Positions 8,195 through 16,805 of a stretch of 64,000 nt of DNA are shown here, piece after piece. The notes below the pieces were generated by a model, which saw only the letters and a list, made by a program, of their open reading frames with translations, was not told the DNA's origin and did no database searches. The DNA is from Bacteroidota bacterium. Lineage in GTDB: Bacteria; Bacteroidota; Bacteroidia; Chitinophagales; Chitinophagaceae. The stretch is from contig JAEWHC010000009.1 of NCBI GenBank assembly GCA_023387985.1, positions 1,054,001 to 1,118,000 of the forward strand. Direction: 5' to 3'. Every line of letters begins with the position of its first letter. Within the stretch, counting starts at the first letter, position 1. A program made the translations under genes and the position numbers.

Positions 8195-10435
8195 TTAAAT
8201 CTTTTTGAAGGATTTCCGGTTTGCCACAGGTGTGAATGCCCCTGTTTCTGTAACCATTTTTGCCCATTTTTTGCGCAGTTTAGCGAGGTTCGCTTTTTCC
8301 AGGTTAATGAAAGCATTGTCCCGCAGGCTTCCCAAAACAATATCTCTTTCTTCGCTGTTGCTGTACATCATATTCCGGAATTCATTGTCATAGTCCTTTG
8401 CACGGCTTGAATAAATGTTGTCAAAAATTTCTTGTTTTATGGCCAGGTATTCTGAGACCAGGTCGGCAAACTGCTGCTGGGAAATATTTTTGACCGACAA
8501 GCCTGTCAGTTTCCTAAACATGGCAATGCCGTGTTGTTTTTTCAGTTCCGGATAGAGGCTGCTCATCCTGCTGTAAAATGTATGGACTTCATCCCAGCCT
8601 TTGATCTGTCCTTTTTCAATTTTTGATTTCAACTCTTCAAGACTGCTTTCCGGCATCAACTGTCCGCCAACATTTACAAACCTTTTTAAAACAGGATCTT
8701 TTTGATTCCTGTTGCGGGCTTTCCGAAGGCTTCCAGCTTCCATAATCATTTCCATAACTGCCCTCAGGCCATAATACCGGAGCATGGCCTGGTAGGCACG
8801 GTAAGCCGTTACCGGTTTGGTAACGATTACCGGGCGGTGGCCGTTTTCCATTCCTGGTGCAAGTACAGTAAGTTGTTCCGCAATTTCCGGTTGTTCCATT
8901 AACAGCTGCCGTCCTTTCTTTACTGCCCTGCTTTCTTCAACATTGGTGTGTTGCGTTTCAAACCAGGCAATGCCTGTAAATTTTTCAAGTAAAAACACGG
9001 CCTCTTCCATTTCCTGGACGGTATCGGGGGCAAGCCAGTCGATTTCAATGAACTGGGTCTTGTCTTCCCGTTTGTCCCGGTCACTGTACTTCCAGCTGTT
9101 GCGGGCTAATGCATACATATTGTGCAAAAACCAATACGCCGGTTTAATATGCAATTCATTTTTATCAAGAGGCTGGCTAATTAGCGAAAATGGAAAACCA
9201 ATATTCATTTCCGCAGGATAATCTCCTTTTGCAAGCATGGTATAGGAAGCAAACCGGCTGCTGTGTTTAATGCTTACGCAGAGCCCAGGCCAGAATCCCC
9301 TTCCGGCCAGAAGTTCACCATCCGGACTGCGGCTGTTGTGGTTGCTGCCAATTGTGGCTCCGGCCGCCATATTGCTCTGCCCCATGATGAGGGCTGCACA
9401 TAAAAAACTGTTGTTGTGGTGTTGTTCATGAAAGGGGAAGATCAGTGAATTCAATACTTCACAACAGCTCACCGTTGCGTTGTTTCCCAGATAGGAGTTG
9501 ATCAGTCGGGCTCCGTATTTCAACTGTGAATGACTTGCCAGGATAAAACGTACTGCTTTTACGCCATAAAAGATCCGGCAACCAATGCCTACGATGCCAT
9601 TTACCAGTTCACAGCCTTCGCCTATTTGGGTTTGCTCGTTTTCCTTGCTGTCGATGGTCAGGTTCTTCAGCTTATTGGCGCCTTTGAAATAAGCATCACT
9701 GCCTACCCAAACGTCTTTGATCATTTTGCAGTTTTTGATAACGGTACGGTTACCTATTTTTCCATAATAGCCCTGCTTTACATCAAACTTATCCTGGGTG
9801 AATTGGGTCAGCCGGTCCAGCAAATGGTGTTCGCTTCTGAAAGTACTCCACATCCAGGCATCTCCGGGCAGCATTCCATTGAAGGGAATAATGCTACGGC
9901 CTCCGTTTTCATTGCGCAATTCAAGTTTGACACGGATGTTTTCGGATTCACCCTCTTTTACAATGCCATTGCCGAATTTGGCGTGGGGGGTGGTACTCAT
10001 CTCGTTTACATTGGCAATAATCACATCATTGCCTATAATATAATGGCTAAGATAGTTCACGTAAGTAACCGAAACATTGTCACCAAAATCGCAGCTGACG
10101 ATCGTACTGTTGTAAAGACCAACCGGCACACGCAGATTGCTGTGCTCCAAAAAGAATGGCTCCAGTTTGCCTACACGTATCAGCCCGTAAAACTTGCATT
10201 TTTTTACAAGCTCAGGGTTGAAGCTGTCACTTACCAGGAAATTGTTCCAGTCGTTGCTGGTATTGCCGTTCCGTACAAGGACTTCTATTTCAAATGCATC
10301 GAGTTGCCGGTATTTTATTCCATAGCGGTTTTGTATGTTCCTGAGATAATATTCATCTTTTCCGTCGGGTATGTACGCGTCTTTTATAAAGCCATAACCT
10401 AACTGCTGAAGTGGTATTTTGTTGATGAAATTCAT
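8195..10435 (-). CDS. DUF4954 family protein with left-handed beta-helix region
   Basis: A 746-residue protein that I recognise as DUF4954, a family largely confined to Bacteroidota. The first 400 residues contain hexapeptide-like turns (for example IIGNDVIIANVNEM and TVIKNCKMIKDVWVGSDAY) typical of left-handed beta-helices in sugar nucleotidyl- and acyltransferases. The C-terminal 350 residues are helical and charged. No signal peptide. The reaction is unknown. It is the first gene of a leftward unit with the Gfo/Idh, sugar-transferase and epimerase genes, and a TACATTTG element lies 36 bases upstream. Confidence 0.85.
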   Translation of the reverse strand: MNFINKIPLQQLGYGFIKDAYIPDGKDEYYLRNIQNRYGIKYRQLDAFEIEVLVRNGNTSNDWNNFLVSDSFNPELVKKCKFYGLIRVGKLEPFFLEHSNLRVPVGLYNSTIVSCDFGDNVSVTYVNYLSHYIIGNDVIIANVNEMSTTPHAKFGNGIVKEGESENIRVKLELRNENGGRSIIPFNGMLPGDAWMWSTFRSEHHLLDRLTQFTQDKFDVKQGYYGKIGNRTVIKNCKMIKDVWVGSDAYFKGANKLKNLTIDSKENEQTQIGEGCELVNGIVGIGCRIFYGVKAVRFILASHSQLKYGARLINSYLGNNATVSCCEVLNSLIFPFHEQHHNNSFLCAALIMGQSNMAAGATIGSNHNSRSPDGELLAGRGFWPGLCVSIKHSSRFASYTMLAKGDYPAEMNIGFPFSLISQPLDKNELHIKPAYWFLHNMYALARNSWKYSDRDKREDKTQFIEIDWLAPDTVQEMEEAVFLLEKFTGIAWFETQHTNVEESRAVKKGRQLLMEQPEIAEQLTVLAPGMENGHRPVIVTKPVTAYRAYQAMLRYYGLRAVMEMIMEAGSLRKARNRNQKDPVLKRFVNVGGQLMPESSLEELKSKIEKGQIKGWDEVHTFYSRMSSLYPELKKQHGIAMFRKLTGLSVKNISQQQFADLVSEYLAIKQEIFDNIYSSRAKDYDNEFRNMMYSNSEERDIVLGSLRDNAFINLEKANLAKLRKKWAKMVTETGAFTPVANRKSFKKI

Positions 10436-10470
10436 GATGTTTTACGTTGATAAGGGGTTAGTGTCGGGCG

Positions 10471-10478
10471 CAAATGTA
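10471..10478 (-). promoter_or_regulatory. Putative -7 element for the DUF4954 operon
   Basis: TACATTTG on the minus strand fits TAnnTTTG and lies 36 bases before the DUF4954 start codon. No convincing -33 element was seen. Confidence 0.45.
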
Positions 10479-10572
10479 ATTCATTAATTTTTTGATTAAT
10501 AGAGGGTGTCTGGAAAATGCGTTAATTCAGGCAAAAATTCCAGTATACTGGTTTAGCGGTATTTTTGCTGAT

Positions 10573-11124
10573 ATGATCCCAATTTTTCTGACAGGTATGA
10601 TGGGTAGTGGCAAAACCACCACGGCAAAAAAATTGAGTTATTTATTAAATACGGATTACGTCGACCTGGATTACCTGATCGCAAAATCCATGGACATGAC
10701 CATAAGCGAAATATTTAGGGTTCATGGCGAAGAATATTTCCGGCAGCTTGAGGCAAAAACGTTGCGGCAATCCGCATTGCCTGGAAATGTTATTATTTCC
10801 ACTGGAGGCGGTACTCCTTGTTTCCACCATAACCATTTATTTATGAAAGACAAGGGGGTGGTCGTTTGGTTGAATCCGCCTGTAGATATTTTGTCAGCCC
10901 GCCTGGTGCATGGCCGGCATCACCGCCCGTTGATCGCAGATATCCAGGACAAAGCCTCAATGCAGGACGTTATTCTGCAAATAATGGCTGAACGGCGAAC
11001 ATTTTACGCGGTGCATGATATTGAAGAAAATTCCCGCGTAGTTGATTTCAATGTGCTGGCCGATAAAATCAGACAAGTGGTTTTTGAAAAAGAAAAGATC
11101 AATCAAAACAATGAAAACAAATAA
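10573..11124 (+). CDS. aroK: Shikimate kinase
   Basis: Shikimate kinase phosphorylates shikimate at the 3-OH in the chorismate pathway. The 183 residues contain the P-loop GMMGSGKTT, the shikimate-binding DLDYLI and FRQLE segments, and the STGGGTP loop. The frame is open upstream to a TTG at 10492. I chose the ATG at 10573 because the family starts only a few residues before the P-loop. It is divergent from DUF4954 and its end overlaps the DUF423 gene by 14 bases. Confidence 0.93.
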   Translation: MIPIFLTGMMGSGKTTTAKKLSYLLNTDYVDLDYLIAKSMDMTISEIFRVHGEEYFRQLEAKTLRQSALPGNVIISTGGGTPCFHHNHLFMKDKGVVVWLNPPVDILSARLVHGRHHRPLIADIQDKASMQDVILQIMAERRTFYAVHDIEENSRVVDFNVLADKIRQVVFEKEKINQNNENK

Positions 11125-11497
11125 ATCTATATTGCTGGCCGGATTTCTCGGAGCGCTTACTGTTGCCATGGGGGCGTTTGGCGCCCATTTGCTGAAGGCG
11201 CATCTTGAAGCCGTCTACCTTGCAAATTACCAGACCGGGATATTGTACCAGTTCATTCATGTGATCGCCATATTCGGCGCGGGTATTTGGCTACAAATGC
11301 ATCCAAATCGAAACCTTAAATTCGCGGTCACCTTCTGGCTGATTGGTATTTTACTGTTCAGCGGATCGTTATACGCCATGGCCTTCGCTTCTATGGCCGG
11401 TACGCAATTTTCATTCCTTGGTCCGGTTACCCCTTTGGGTGGGTTGAGTTTTATTACCGGGTGGATATTTCTTGCGCTCGCTGCAGTTAGAAAATGA
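11111..11497 (+). CDS. DUF423 family membrane protein (YgdD-like)
   Basis: A 128-residue inner-membrane protein with four hydrophobic helices and the family pattern GALTVAMGAFGAHLLK near the N-terminus plus TPLGGLSFITGW near the C-terminus. The function is unknown. A longer frame begins at 11042, but the ATG at 11111 puts the first helix at the N-terminus as in relatives. The 14-base overlap with aroK indicates translational coupling. Confidence 0.88.
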   Translation: MKTNKSILLAGFLGALTVAMGAFGAHLLKAHLEAVYLANYQTGILYQFIHVIAIFGAGIWLQMHPNRNLKFAVTFWLIGILLFSGSLYAMAFASMAGTQFSFLGPVTPLGGLSFITGWIFLALAAVRK

Positions 11498-11549
11498 GTA
11501 CAGTCATTTAAAAAAAGTTGAAATTTCTTTTTGATTTTCTACAACGTCC

Positions 11550-11557
11550 TATATTTG
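11550..11557 (+). promoter_or_regulatory. -7 promoter element for tRNA-Leu
   Basis: TATATTTG fits TAnnTTTG and ends 12 bases before the tRNA 5' end. A TTTG lies 16 bases upstream, closer than the usual 19-21. Confidence 0.6.
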
Positions 11558-11569
11558 CAACCCTGAACA

Positions 11570-11653
11570 GCCCAGGTGGCGAAATTGGTAGACGCACTGT
11601 GTTCAGGTCGCAGCGCCTTCACGGGTGTGCTGGTTCGAATCCAGTCCTGGGCA
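11570..11653 (+). tRNA. tRNA-Leu(CAG)
   Basis: An 84-nt class II tRNA with acceptor stem GCCCAGG/CCTGGGC, D-arm GTGGCGAAATTGGTAGACGC, anticodon stem CTGTG/CGCAG around TTCAGGT (anticodon CAG, codon CUG), a long variable arm (CGCCTTCACGGGTGTG) and T-arm CTGGTTCGAATCCAG. CCA is not encoded. An 11-base segment of its T-arm and acceptor (11638-11648) recurs at 21781-21791. Confidence 0.96.
11638..11648 (+). repeat. Left copy of 11-base direct repeat (candidate attachment core)
   Basis: AATCCAGTCCT forms the end of the T-loop, the T-stem 3' strand and the first acceptor bases of tRNA-Leu. The same 11 bases occur in the same orientation at 21781-21791, so the two copies bracket the AT-rich crt block. 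The match does not reach the tRNA 3' end, which leaves coincidence possible. Confidence 0.35.
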
Positions 11654-11655
11654 CG

Positions 11656-11685
11656 AAGTCTCTCCGAAAAGGAGGGGCTTTTTTT
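11656..11685 (+). terminator. Terminator of tRNA-Leu
   Basis: A ten-pair stem (AAGTCTCTCC with GGAGGGGCTT, including G-T pairs) around the loop GAAAA is followed by a T-run, three bases after the tRNA. Confidence 0.85.
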
Positions 11686-12040
11686 GTGGGGTGCGTCGAA
11701 AGCCCGGTTTTTTGAGGTATAATTATAAACAATGCACAGGCCGCATGGCAGATGGGGCCTTGTAGCCCACTCACCGGTATATGGGATTGTGCGGCAATAT
11801 TTAAAAAAAAGCAGATCCTGAAATAATGCATTATGCAGCTTCCGGAAAAGGCCTTCGAGAATTTCCTCCCTGTTCAACTGTATCCGGCTTTTTAATACTG
11901 GTGATGTCAAGCCTCTTTTTTTATGGTTCACCGGAAAGATCTGTAGCAATGGGTAAAGCGGTTACAGAACCTCCTTTCTCCACCAAAGAAAGAAATATGA
12001 CTTTGCCGGCAAAACCGGATCTCCGGGGATAAGTATCATT
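11686..12040. other. Non-coding stretch at the left edge of the AT-rich block
   Basis: About 355 bases between the tRNA-Leu terminator and phr. A 68-codon open frame (11826-12032 +) has no recognisable features and no good start context, so it is not called. I see no repeat or integrase remnant. Confidence 0.5.
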
Positions 12041-13342
12041 TCAGATTCTTTCTTTTACCGCATTTCCATATACTTTTAACGCTCTATCTCTTGCGAAACC
12101 ATGTTCAACTATTGGCTTCGGGTAGTTTGTGGTTTCAAATTCAGGCAACCAGGTTTTAATATATGCCCGCGTTTTATCAAATTTTTCTATTTGCGCAGTT
12201 GGATTAAAAATCCTGAAATAGGGTGCTGCATCACACCCGCAACCTGCTGCCCATTGCCAATTTCCATTGTTGGCGGATAAATCATAATCATTAAGTTTTT
12301 GAGCAAAATAAGCTTCACCCCAACGCCAATCGATTAGCAAGTGTTTACACAAAAAACTGGCTGCAATCATACGCACCCGGTTGTGCATGAAACCAGTTGT
12401 ATTCAATTGCCGCATTCCTGCATCTACAAGGGGATACCCCGTTTTTCCTTCGCACCACAGCTCAAATTCCTCTTCATTATTTCGCCATTGGATAAATTGG
12501 TACTTGGCTTTAAAGGGGTGCTTTACAACTTTAGGGAAATGATATAAAATCTGCATAAAAAACTCCCGCCAAATCAATTCATTCAACCAGGTTTGGTTGT
12601 GTTGTAATGCAAAAACTACGCATTTCCGAATGCTTATCGTCCCAAATCTAAGTGCTATTCCCAATAATGTTGTACCCTGCAACGCAGGGAAGTCTCTAGA
12701 TTTATCGTAATTGTCAATAATAGCAGCGTCCAGCTTTGGATTCTCAAAAACCAAATCCGTTTTTTTAAACCCTAAATCCTCTAAAGGTATAATTTCAGAA
12801 TGCTCGGTTTTGAATAAATGTTTAAAATTATATTGATATTCCTTGAAACTTTTTATAGATAGCAATTCTCTCCATTTTCTAGCATAGGGCGTAAAAACCG
12901 TATAGGGAGTTCCATCATTTTTCACAACTTCTGTGTCAAAAACCACTTGGTCTTTGAACGCTCTAAAAGGAACATTTTTGGTCTTAAAAAAATCGCCTAT
13001 TTCGGCATCTCTCTTAATTGCCTGTGGTTCATAATCCCGGTTGCAAAACACGGATTGAATTGCATATTCTTTTGAAAGCTGATCGAAGCATTCTAACGGA
13101 GGTCCATAAAATGAAGATATTTTTGAACCATATGCTTTTAATTCCAGGTTGAGTGCTGAAAGGGCTTGATGAATGTAATCTACTCTCCTGTCCTTCTTGT
13201 TTTCTAAATTACCTAGAATTGAATGATCAAAAATGAAAACCGGTAGTACAGGATAACCCGAAGTCAAAGCCTCGTACAGGCCTGTATTGTCTTCAAATCG
13301 CAAATCCCGCCTAAACCAAAATATAGATATTTTAGTTTTCAT
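12041..13342 (-). CDS. phr: Deoxyribodipyrimidine photolyase (class I CPD photolyase family)
   Basis: The flavoprotein would split UV-induced pyrimidine dimers using blue light. The 433 residues start with the Rossmann antenna domain (FWFRRDLRFEDN). The helical FAD domain includes LIWREFFMQILYHFP, GYPLVDAGMRQLNTTGFMHNR, LLIDWRWGE and NNGNWQWAAGCGCDA, with the tryptophans of the electron-transfer chain present. The C-terminal RIFNPTAQIEKFD is family-typical. It is the last gene of the crt operon; its start overlaps the lipocalin gene by 11 bases. A cryptochrome role cannot be excluded. Confidence 0.93.
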   Translation of the reverse strand: MKTKISIFWFRRDLRFEDNTGLYEALTSGYPVLPVFIFDHSILGNLENKKDRRVDYIHQALSALNLELKAYGSKISSFYGPPLECFDQLSKEYAIQSVFCNRDYEPQAIKRDAEIGDFFKTKNVPFRAFKDQVVFDTEVVKNDGTPYTVFTPYARKWRELLSIKSFKEYQYNFKHLFKTEHSEIIPLEDLGFKKTDLVFENPKLDAAIIDNYDKSRDFPALQGTTLLGIALRFGTISIRKCVVFALQHNQTWLNELIWREFFMQILYHFPKVVKHPFKAKYQFIQWRNNEEEFELWCEGKTGYPLVDAGMRQLNTTGFMHNRVRMIAASFLCKHLLIDWRWGEAYFAQKLNDYDLSANNGNWQWAAGCGCDAAPYFRIFNPTAQIEKFDKTRAYIKTWLPEFETTNYPKPIVEHGFARDRALKVYGNAVKERI

Positions 13343-13892
13343 TCAAATATGGGTTGTCCTTCCTGTCGTGTTTAACCCAGATTAATTTGGTGGTGTCAAA
13401 GCCAATTTCACTGGCTATTTGTAGATAGTTTGCTTTTGTACTGTCTGGAATGGATTTTGTGCGTGATAAAATCCACAGGTAATCCAGGTTTTTCCCTGCA
13501 ATTAAAGCATATTGATATTGTTCATCCAAAGCGACCACGTTGTACCCCGAATAAAAAGGGCCAAAGAAACTTACCTTTAAAGCGGCTACATTTGGGTCTC
13601 CTCTGAATTTTGCCAACGCATCGGCTTTTGTCCATTTCTTTTTAATGAAGTTATAGCCACTATTGAGCACACGCACATTGCGATTTTTATCCAATTGATA
13701 TTGAGCTGAGGTATTGTCTAAATTTCTTTCAAAACGAAAATCCATGCGCGCAATTTCATACCAGGTTCCCATATACTGGTTGACATTGAACTTGTCCACC
13801 GCTTTTGCATTCTTAGGAATAAATGTACAAGAATGTAGAAGAAAAAATGAGCATGCCAGAATAACTGTATTAATTGGTGAATTTCGCTTCAT
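13332..13892 (-). CDS. Lipocalin family lipoprotein (Blc-like)
   Basis: The 186-residue protein has a lipoprotein leader (LLHSC, Cys22) and the lipocalin signature MGTWYEIAR, followed by a strand-rich barrel ending with the family pattern YLWILSRTKSI. Bacterial lipocalins of this type bind fatty acids or lysophospholipids at the outer membrane. A longer frame reaches 13970, but the ATG at 13892 places the lipobox correctly. The gene overlaps the lycopene cyclase by 23 bases and phr by 11, so it is co-translated in the crt operon. Blc-like genes recur near phr in light-response clusters of other bacteria. Confidence 0.88.
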   Translation of the reverse strand: MKRNSPINTVILACSFFLLHSCTFIPKNAKAVDKFNVNQYMGTWYEIARMDFRFERNLDNTSAQYQLDKNRNVRVLNSGYNFIKKKWTKADALAKFRGDPNVAALKVSFFGPFYSGYNVVALDEQYQYALIAGKNLDYLWILSRTKSIPDSTKANYLQIASEIGFDTTKLIWVKHDRKDNPYLNEN

Positions 13893-14583
13893 TGTCTTGC
13901 CGTTTTTTAAATTGTTTAAAGAAATAGAGAACCAAAAGAAATTGAGCATATCCATAAACTGCGTCTTCAACGGGTATCGTATGCATTCTTATTCCAAGGA
14001 ATTCGTTTGGGTTGTAATTTACAATTGGATTTGCCAAAAAACTTCCCGTCAATACGCCGTTTACAGGAAAAAAACCTAACATCAAGATTAAAAACACAAC
14101 AGACGCTTTTGTTATCCAGTCTGCTCTCGCGACAAAATGTAAATATACTAAAGTGGAAATGGTTACAATGGCAGTAACCAAAGTATAGATTCTGTCAACA
14201 TATAATAATGCTACAACCGCCAGGACAATTACGCTTACGAATACCAATATGTTATTGAAGGCAGCCAGGGTATTCCATTTGAAGTATTTATCAATGGTAT
14301 AATAAGTAAAAATACAGGAGAAGGGGATGAAAATAAAAAACAGTATTTCTTCTACTGGAAGTCCGGCAATTGGAATGCCTATCGTATAGTCTGTATTGAA
14401 CCACCAAACTCCAATAGAGGTGAAGTAAATATCCCATGCAATAAAAGGGATCGCAACCAGGATAGCCGCTTTAAGGAAGGGGATAAAATATTTATGAAAT
14501 TGTATTCTTTTATCAAATGAAGCTATGAAACAAATGATAACGGTAAAAAACAATATGAGGAAGTAAGTAAGATGCATCTTCAT
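13870..14583 (-). CDS. crtYcd: Lycopene beta-cyclase, fused CrtYc-CrtYd type
   Basis: A 237-residue integral membrane protein of about seven helices with two lycopene-cyclase domain repeats. The first contains IPIAGLPVEEILFF and the second MHTIPVEDAVYGYA, the paired PVE(E/D) motifs of the CrtYc/CrtYd halves. It should cyclise lycopene to beta-carotene at the inner membrane. In actinobacteria the halves are separate genes; here they are one polypeptide, as in other Bacteroidota. The stop overlaps the lipocalin start and the ATG overlaps the crtZ stop by 4 bases. Confidence 0.9.
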   Translation of the reverse strand: MKMHLTYFLILFFTVIICFIASFDKRIQFHKYFIPFLKAAILVAIPFIAWDIYFTSIGVWWFNTDYTIGIPIAGLPVEEILFFIFIPFSCIFTYYTIDKYFKWNTLAAFNNILVFVSVIVLAVVALLYVDRIYTLVTAIVTISTLVYLHFVARADWITKASVVFLILMLGFFPVNGVLTGSFLANPIVNYNPNEFLGIRMHTIPVEDAVYGYAQFLLVLYFFKQFKKRQDNEAKFTN

Positions 14584-15032
14584 TTTTTATTGAAGTACAT
14601 TTTGAAATATTTAAAAGGGACATACAAGAAGCCGAAACACTCCCCATCTTCTTTACCAATGTGTTTGTGATGCTGCTTGTGTGCTCTTCTTAACGCCAGG
14701 AAGTATGGATTATCAGTGTTTCTAAATAACTTTAATCTTTGGTGGATAAAAATGTCATGAACAAAAAAGTATGCTATCCCATACAGCATAATCCCTAATC
14801 CTATAAAAAAAAGATAATTGAAGTTTTGAAGGCTGCCAAAGTACATGAGGGCAATGGTAGGCAAAGCGAATATTACAAAAAAATAATCATTTTTCTCCAG
14901 CACACCTTCATTGCTATGGTCATGGTGATCTTTATGCAAGACCCAAAGCAACCCATGCATTACATATTTATGAATAATCCAGGTTGCCCCTTCCATTAAA
15001 ATAAAAACACCTAATGTTATCAAAATATTCAT
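14580..15032 (-). CDS. crtZ: Beta-carotene hydroxylase
   Basis: The 150-residue membrane protein belongs to the fatty-acid-hydroxylase superfamily with the di-iron histidine clusters of CrtZ: HKYVMH, HKDHHDHS and RRAHKQHHKHIG. It would hydroxylate both beta rings to give zeaxanthin. With no ketolase (crtW) in the cluster, zeaxanthin is the expected end product unless enzymes elsewhere act on it. The gene overlaps both neighbours by 4 bases, consistent with translational coupling. Confidence 0.93.
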   Translation of the reverse strand: MNILITLGVFILMEGATWIIHKYVMHGLLWVLHKDHHDHSNEGVLEKNDYFFVIFALPTIALMYFGSLQNFNYLFFIGLGIMLYGIAYFFVHDIFIHQRLKLFRNTDNPYFLALRRAHKQHHKHIGKEDGECFGFLYVPFKYFKMYFNKK

Positions 15033-15499
15033 ATATTATGTTTTTGATTGAAGCGCTCGCTTAAAATTTGGTATCGATAATTAAAAATATTTTCTAATTG
15101 ACGCCTTACGAATAGCTTATGCGCAATGTTCCCAAAAATACCGAATGGCAATTCATAATCTATAGTGTCTTTCATTAATACACCTGTTTCGTTTGGGATA
15201 AATTGGTGAAAGTGATTCCAGAATTTATAAGGCCCTTTTTCCTGAAAATCTGTAAAGCTTTCATTTTTAGTGACCTGTTTTATTCTCGTTACCCATTTCA
15301 ATGGGATGCCAAGTATTGGAGAAACACGGTATTCAATAACCATCCCTTCTACTGTTTCACTGGCGGGTAAACCTGAAAGAATAGTGAACCCCATGTATGG
15401 GGGTGTTATTTTAGCTAGATTCACCGGCGAAGAAAAAAAGCTCCATGCTGTTTCTATATTGCAATGTAATTGCTGTTCCCGGTATAACTGAAATTTCAT
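15029..15499 (-). CDS. SRPBCC family lipid-binding-like protein
   Basis: The 156-residue cytoplasmic protein has the START/SRPBCC pattern: an N-terminal strand, the AWSFFSSPVNLAKITPP helix-turn, the GIPLKWVTRI strand, and a C-terminal helix RRQLENIFNYRYQIL. Related proteins are often annotated as cell-division-inhibitor-like and occur beside phr and crt genes. The cavity of this fold binds hydrophobic ligands, so a carotenoid or isoprenoid ligand is an attractive inference but unproven. It sits between the hypothetical gene and crtZ in the operon. Confidence 0.8.
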   Translation of the reverse strand: MKFQLYREQQLHCNIETAWSFFSSPVNLAKITPPYMGFTILSGLPASETVEGMVIEYRVSPILGIPLKWVTRIKQVTKNESFTDFQEKGPYKFWNHFHQFIPNETGVLMKDTIDYELPFGIFGNIAHKLFVRRQLENIFNYRYQILSERFNQKHNI

Positions 15500-15505
15500 G
15501 CTGTT

Positions 15506-15958
15506 TTATTTTAGCAGAGCGTCAATATTTTGCTGTAATATTTTTGATGAAGTCGTGTGCCTGTTTCTTATTATAAAAGCCTCGTCCTCTTTAATATTGG
15601 AATGGTAACCCAGGAAAGAAGGTACATTTTTTTGCACTGATAAACGGATAAAACGAATTTCCACATTGTTGGGGTCCAATTTATATGCCGTTTCAATATT
15701 TTGTTTCCCATTTTTAAATGTGTTCCACTTACTGACTGGGCTTAAAACATGATTGGCCCGAATCGTTTGAATTCCACCCAAGTAGGCTAAAATTACCGGG
15801 GATATATGCTTTGTTTTATTAAGTTCATCAATCATTGTTTTGCACAAAGCTTCATCAGTGATCGTGTTTTGGTAGTTCGCTCTAATCTCATCTAGTGATA
15901 TAGGTTTGGAGACAAACGAGAGACCAAATGTGATGGCTAAGATTATAATCGCTTTCAT
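15506..15958 (-). CDS. Conserved-looking exported protein of unknown function in crt operon
   Basis: The 150-residue protein has a signal peptide (MKAIIILAITFGLSFVSKP) and then a helical body with a TPR-like fragment (ETAYKLDPNNVEIRFIRLSVQ). I cannot assign a family with confidence. It lies exactly between crtB (sharing its last base region) and the SRPBCC gene, so it is part of the crt transcript. A periplasmic scaffold or assembly role is possible; nothing in the sequence suggests an enzyme. Confidence 0.7.
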   Translation of the reverse strand: MKAIIILAITFGLSFVSKPISLDEIRANYQNTITDEALCKTMIDELNKTKHISPVILAYLGGIQTIRANHVLSPVSKWNTFKNGKQNIETAYKLDPNNVEIRFIRLSVQKNVPSFLGYHSNIKEDEAFIIRNRHTTSSKILQQNIDALLK

Positions 15959-16794
15959 TAGAGCATGGTCATTTTATATCGTAAGTAACTTTGAAATGCA
16001 ACTACCATTTTTTGGGCATCCGGGATGCGGACTCTTGAACTCAGAATATCATTAGAGGATTTTCTTTTTATTTTGTAGAATAAATGCAAGTAATACCTGT
16101 ATGCCAGATATACACCAAACATTGAAGACTTAGGTAGTTTTTTAATTCCAATTAAAGCTTCTTTAAATTCCTGCTCTATTTCGTTTTCTATTTGACATTT
16201 TGCGTAATTGTCAAAAATGCGCATATCAAGGTTGGGGAAGTAAGTACGTCCCAACAAGTGATAATCATCTTTTAAATCGCGCAGGAAATTTATTTTTTGA
16301 AAGGCAGATCCAAGTTTCTTGGCAAAAGGTTTTAATTCTCCATATTTCTCTCTATTGCCTTCTGTAAAAACCTGCAGGCACATCAGACCAACAACTTCTG
16401 CAGAGCCATAGATGTATTCATTGTATAACTCAGAGTTGTAATCCATTTTATTGAGATCCATTTCCATGCTATGCAAGAACTGGGCAATCAATTGCCTGTC
16501 TATATTGTATTGATGAACTGTCTCCTGGAATGATTGTAAAATGGGGTTTAGGGAAATTCCTTCATTTAGGGCATTTTCCGTTTCAATTCTTAGTCGTGTC
16601 AATAGTTTACTTTTGTCATAATCATGGAAACTATCTACGATTTCATCTGCCAATCGTACATATCCATAGATTGCATAGATCGCATTTCGAATAGATGGTT
16701 TTAATGCGAAAATGCCGATGGAAAAGCTTGTGCTGTATTTTTGTGTAGCAATTTTGCTTACTGTGTATGAAAGTTCATCAAACAGATGTTTCAT
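15958..16794 (-). CDS. crtB: Phytoene synthase
   Basis: CrtB condenses two geranylgeranyl diphosphates to phytoene, the first committed carotenoid step. The 278 residues have both aspartate-rich motifs: DEIVD (residues 50-54) and NFLRDLKDD (about 160-168), which bind Mg-diphosphate, plus the early SFSIGIFALKP segment. It starts 11 bases after the crtI stop. No GGPP synthase (crtE) gene is in the cluster, so its substrate must come from elsewhere in the genome. Confidence 0.96.
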   Translation of the reverse strand: MKHLFDELSYTVSKIATQKYSTSFSIGIFALKPSIRNAIYAIYGYVRLADEIVDSFHDYDKSKLLTRLRIETENALNEGISLNPILQSFQETVHQYNIDRQLIAQFLHSMEMDLNKMDYNSELYNEYIYGSAEVVGLMCLQVFTEGNREKYGELKPFAKKLGSAFQKINFLRDLKDDYHLLGRTYFPNLDMRIFDNYAKCQIENEIEQEFKEALIGIKKLPKSSMFGVYLAYRYYLHLFYKIKRKSSNDILSSRVRIPDAQKMVVAFQSYLRYKMTML

Positions 16795-16805
16795 TGTGTG
16801 TTTAT

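Noticed and set aside
9530..10402. 290-codon plus-strand frame opposite DUF4954
   Set aside because: Shadow of the minus-strand gene, which has clear family features; the plus frame has no recognisable domain or start.
11539..11949. 136-codon minus-strand open frame covering tRNA-Leu (contains IRTSTPVKALRPEHSAST)
   Set aside because: This is the well-known spurious translation of the antisense of a tRNA-Leu gene; it has no start context and overlaps the tRNA and its terminator.
11826..12032. 68-codon plus-strand frame after tRNA-Leu
   Set aside because: No domain, signal or ribosome-binding site that I can support.
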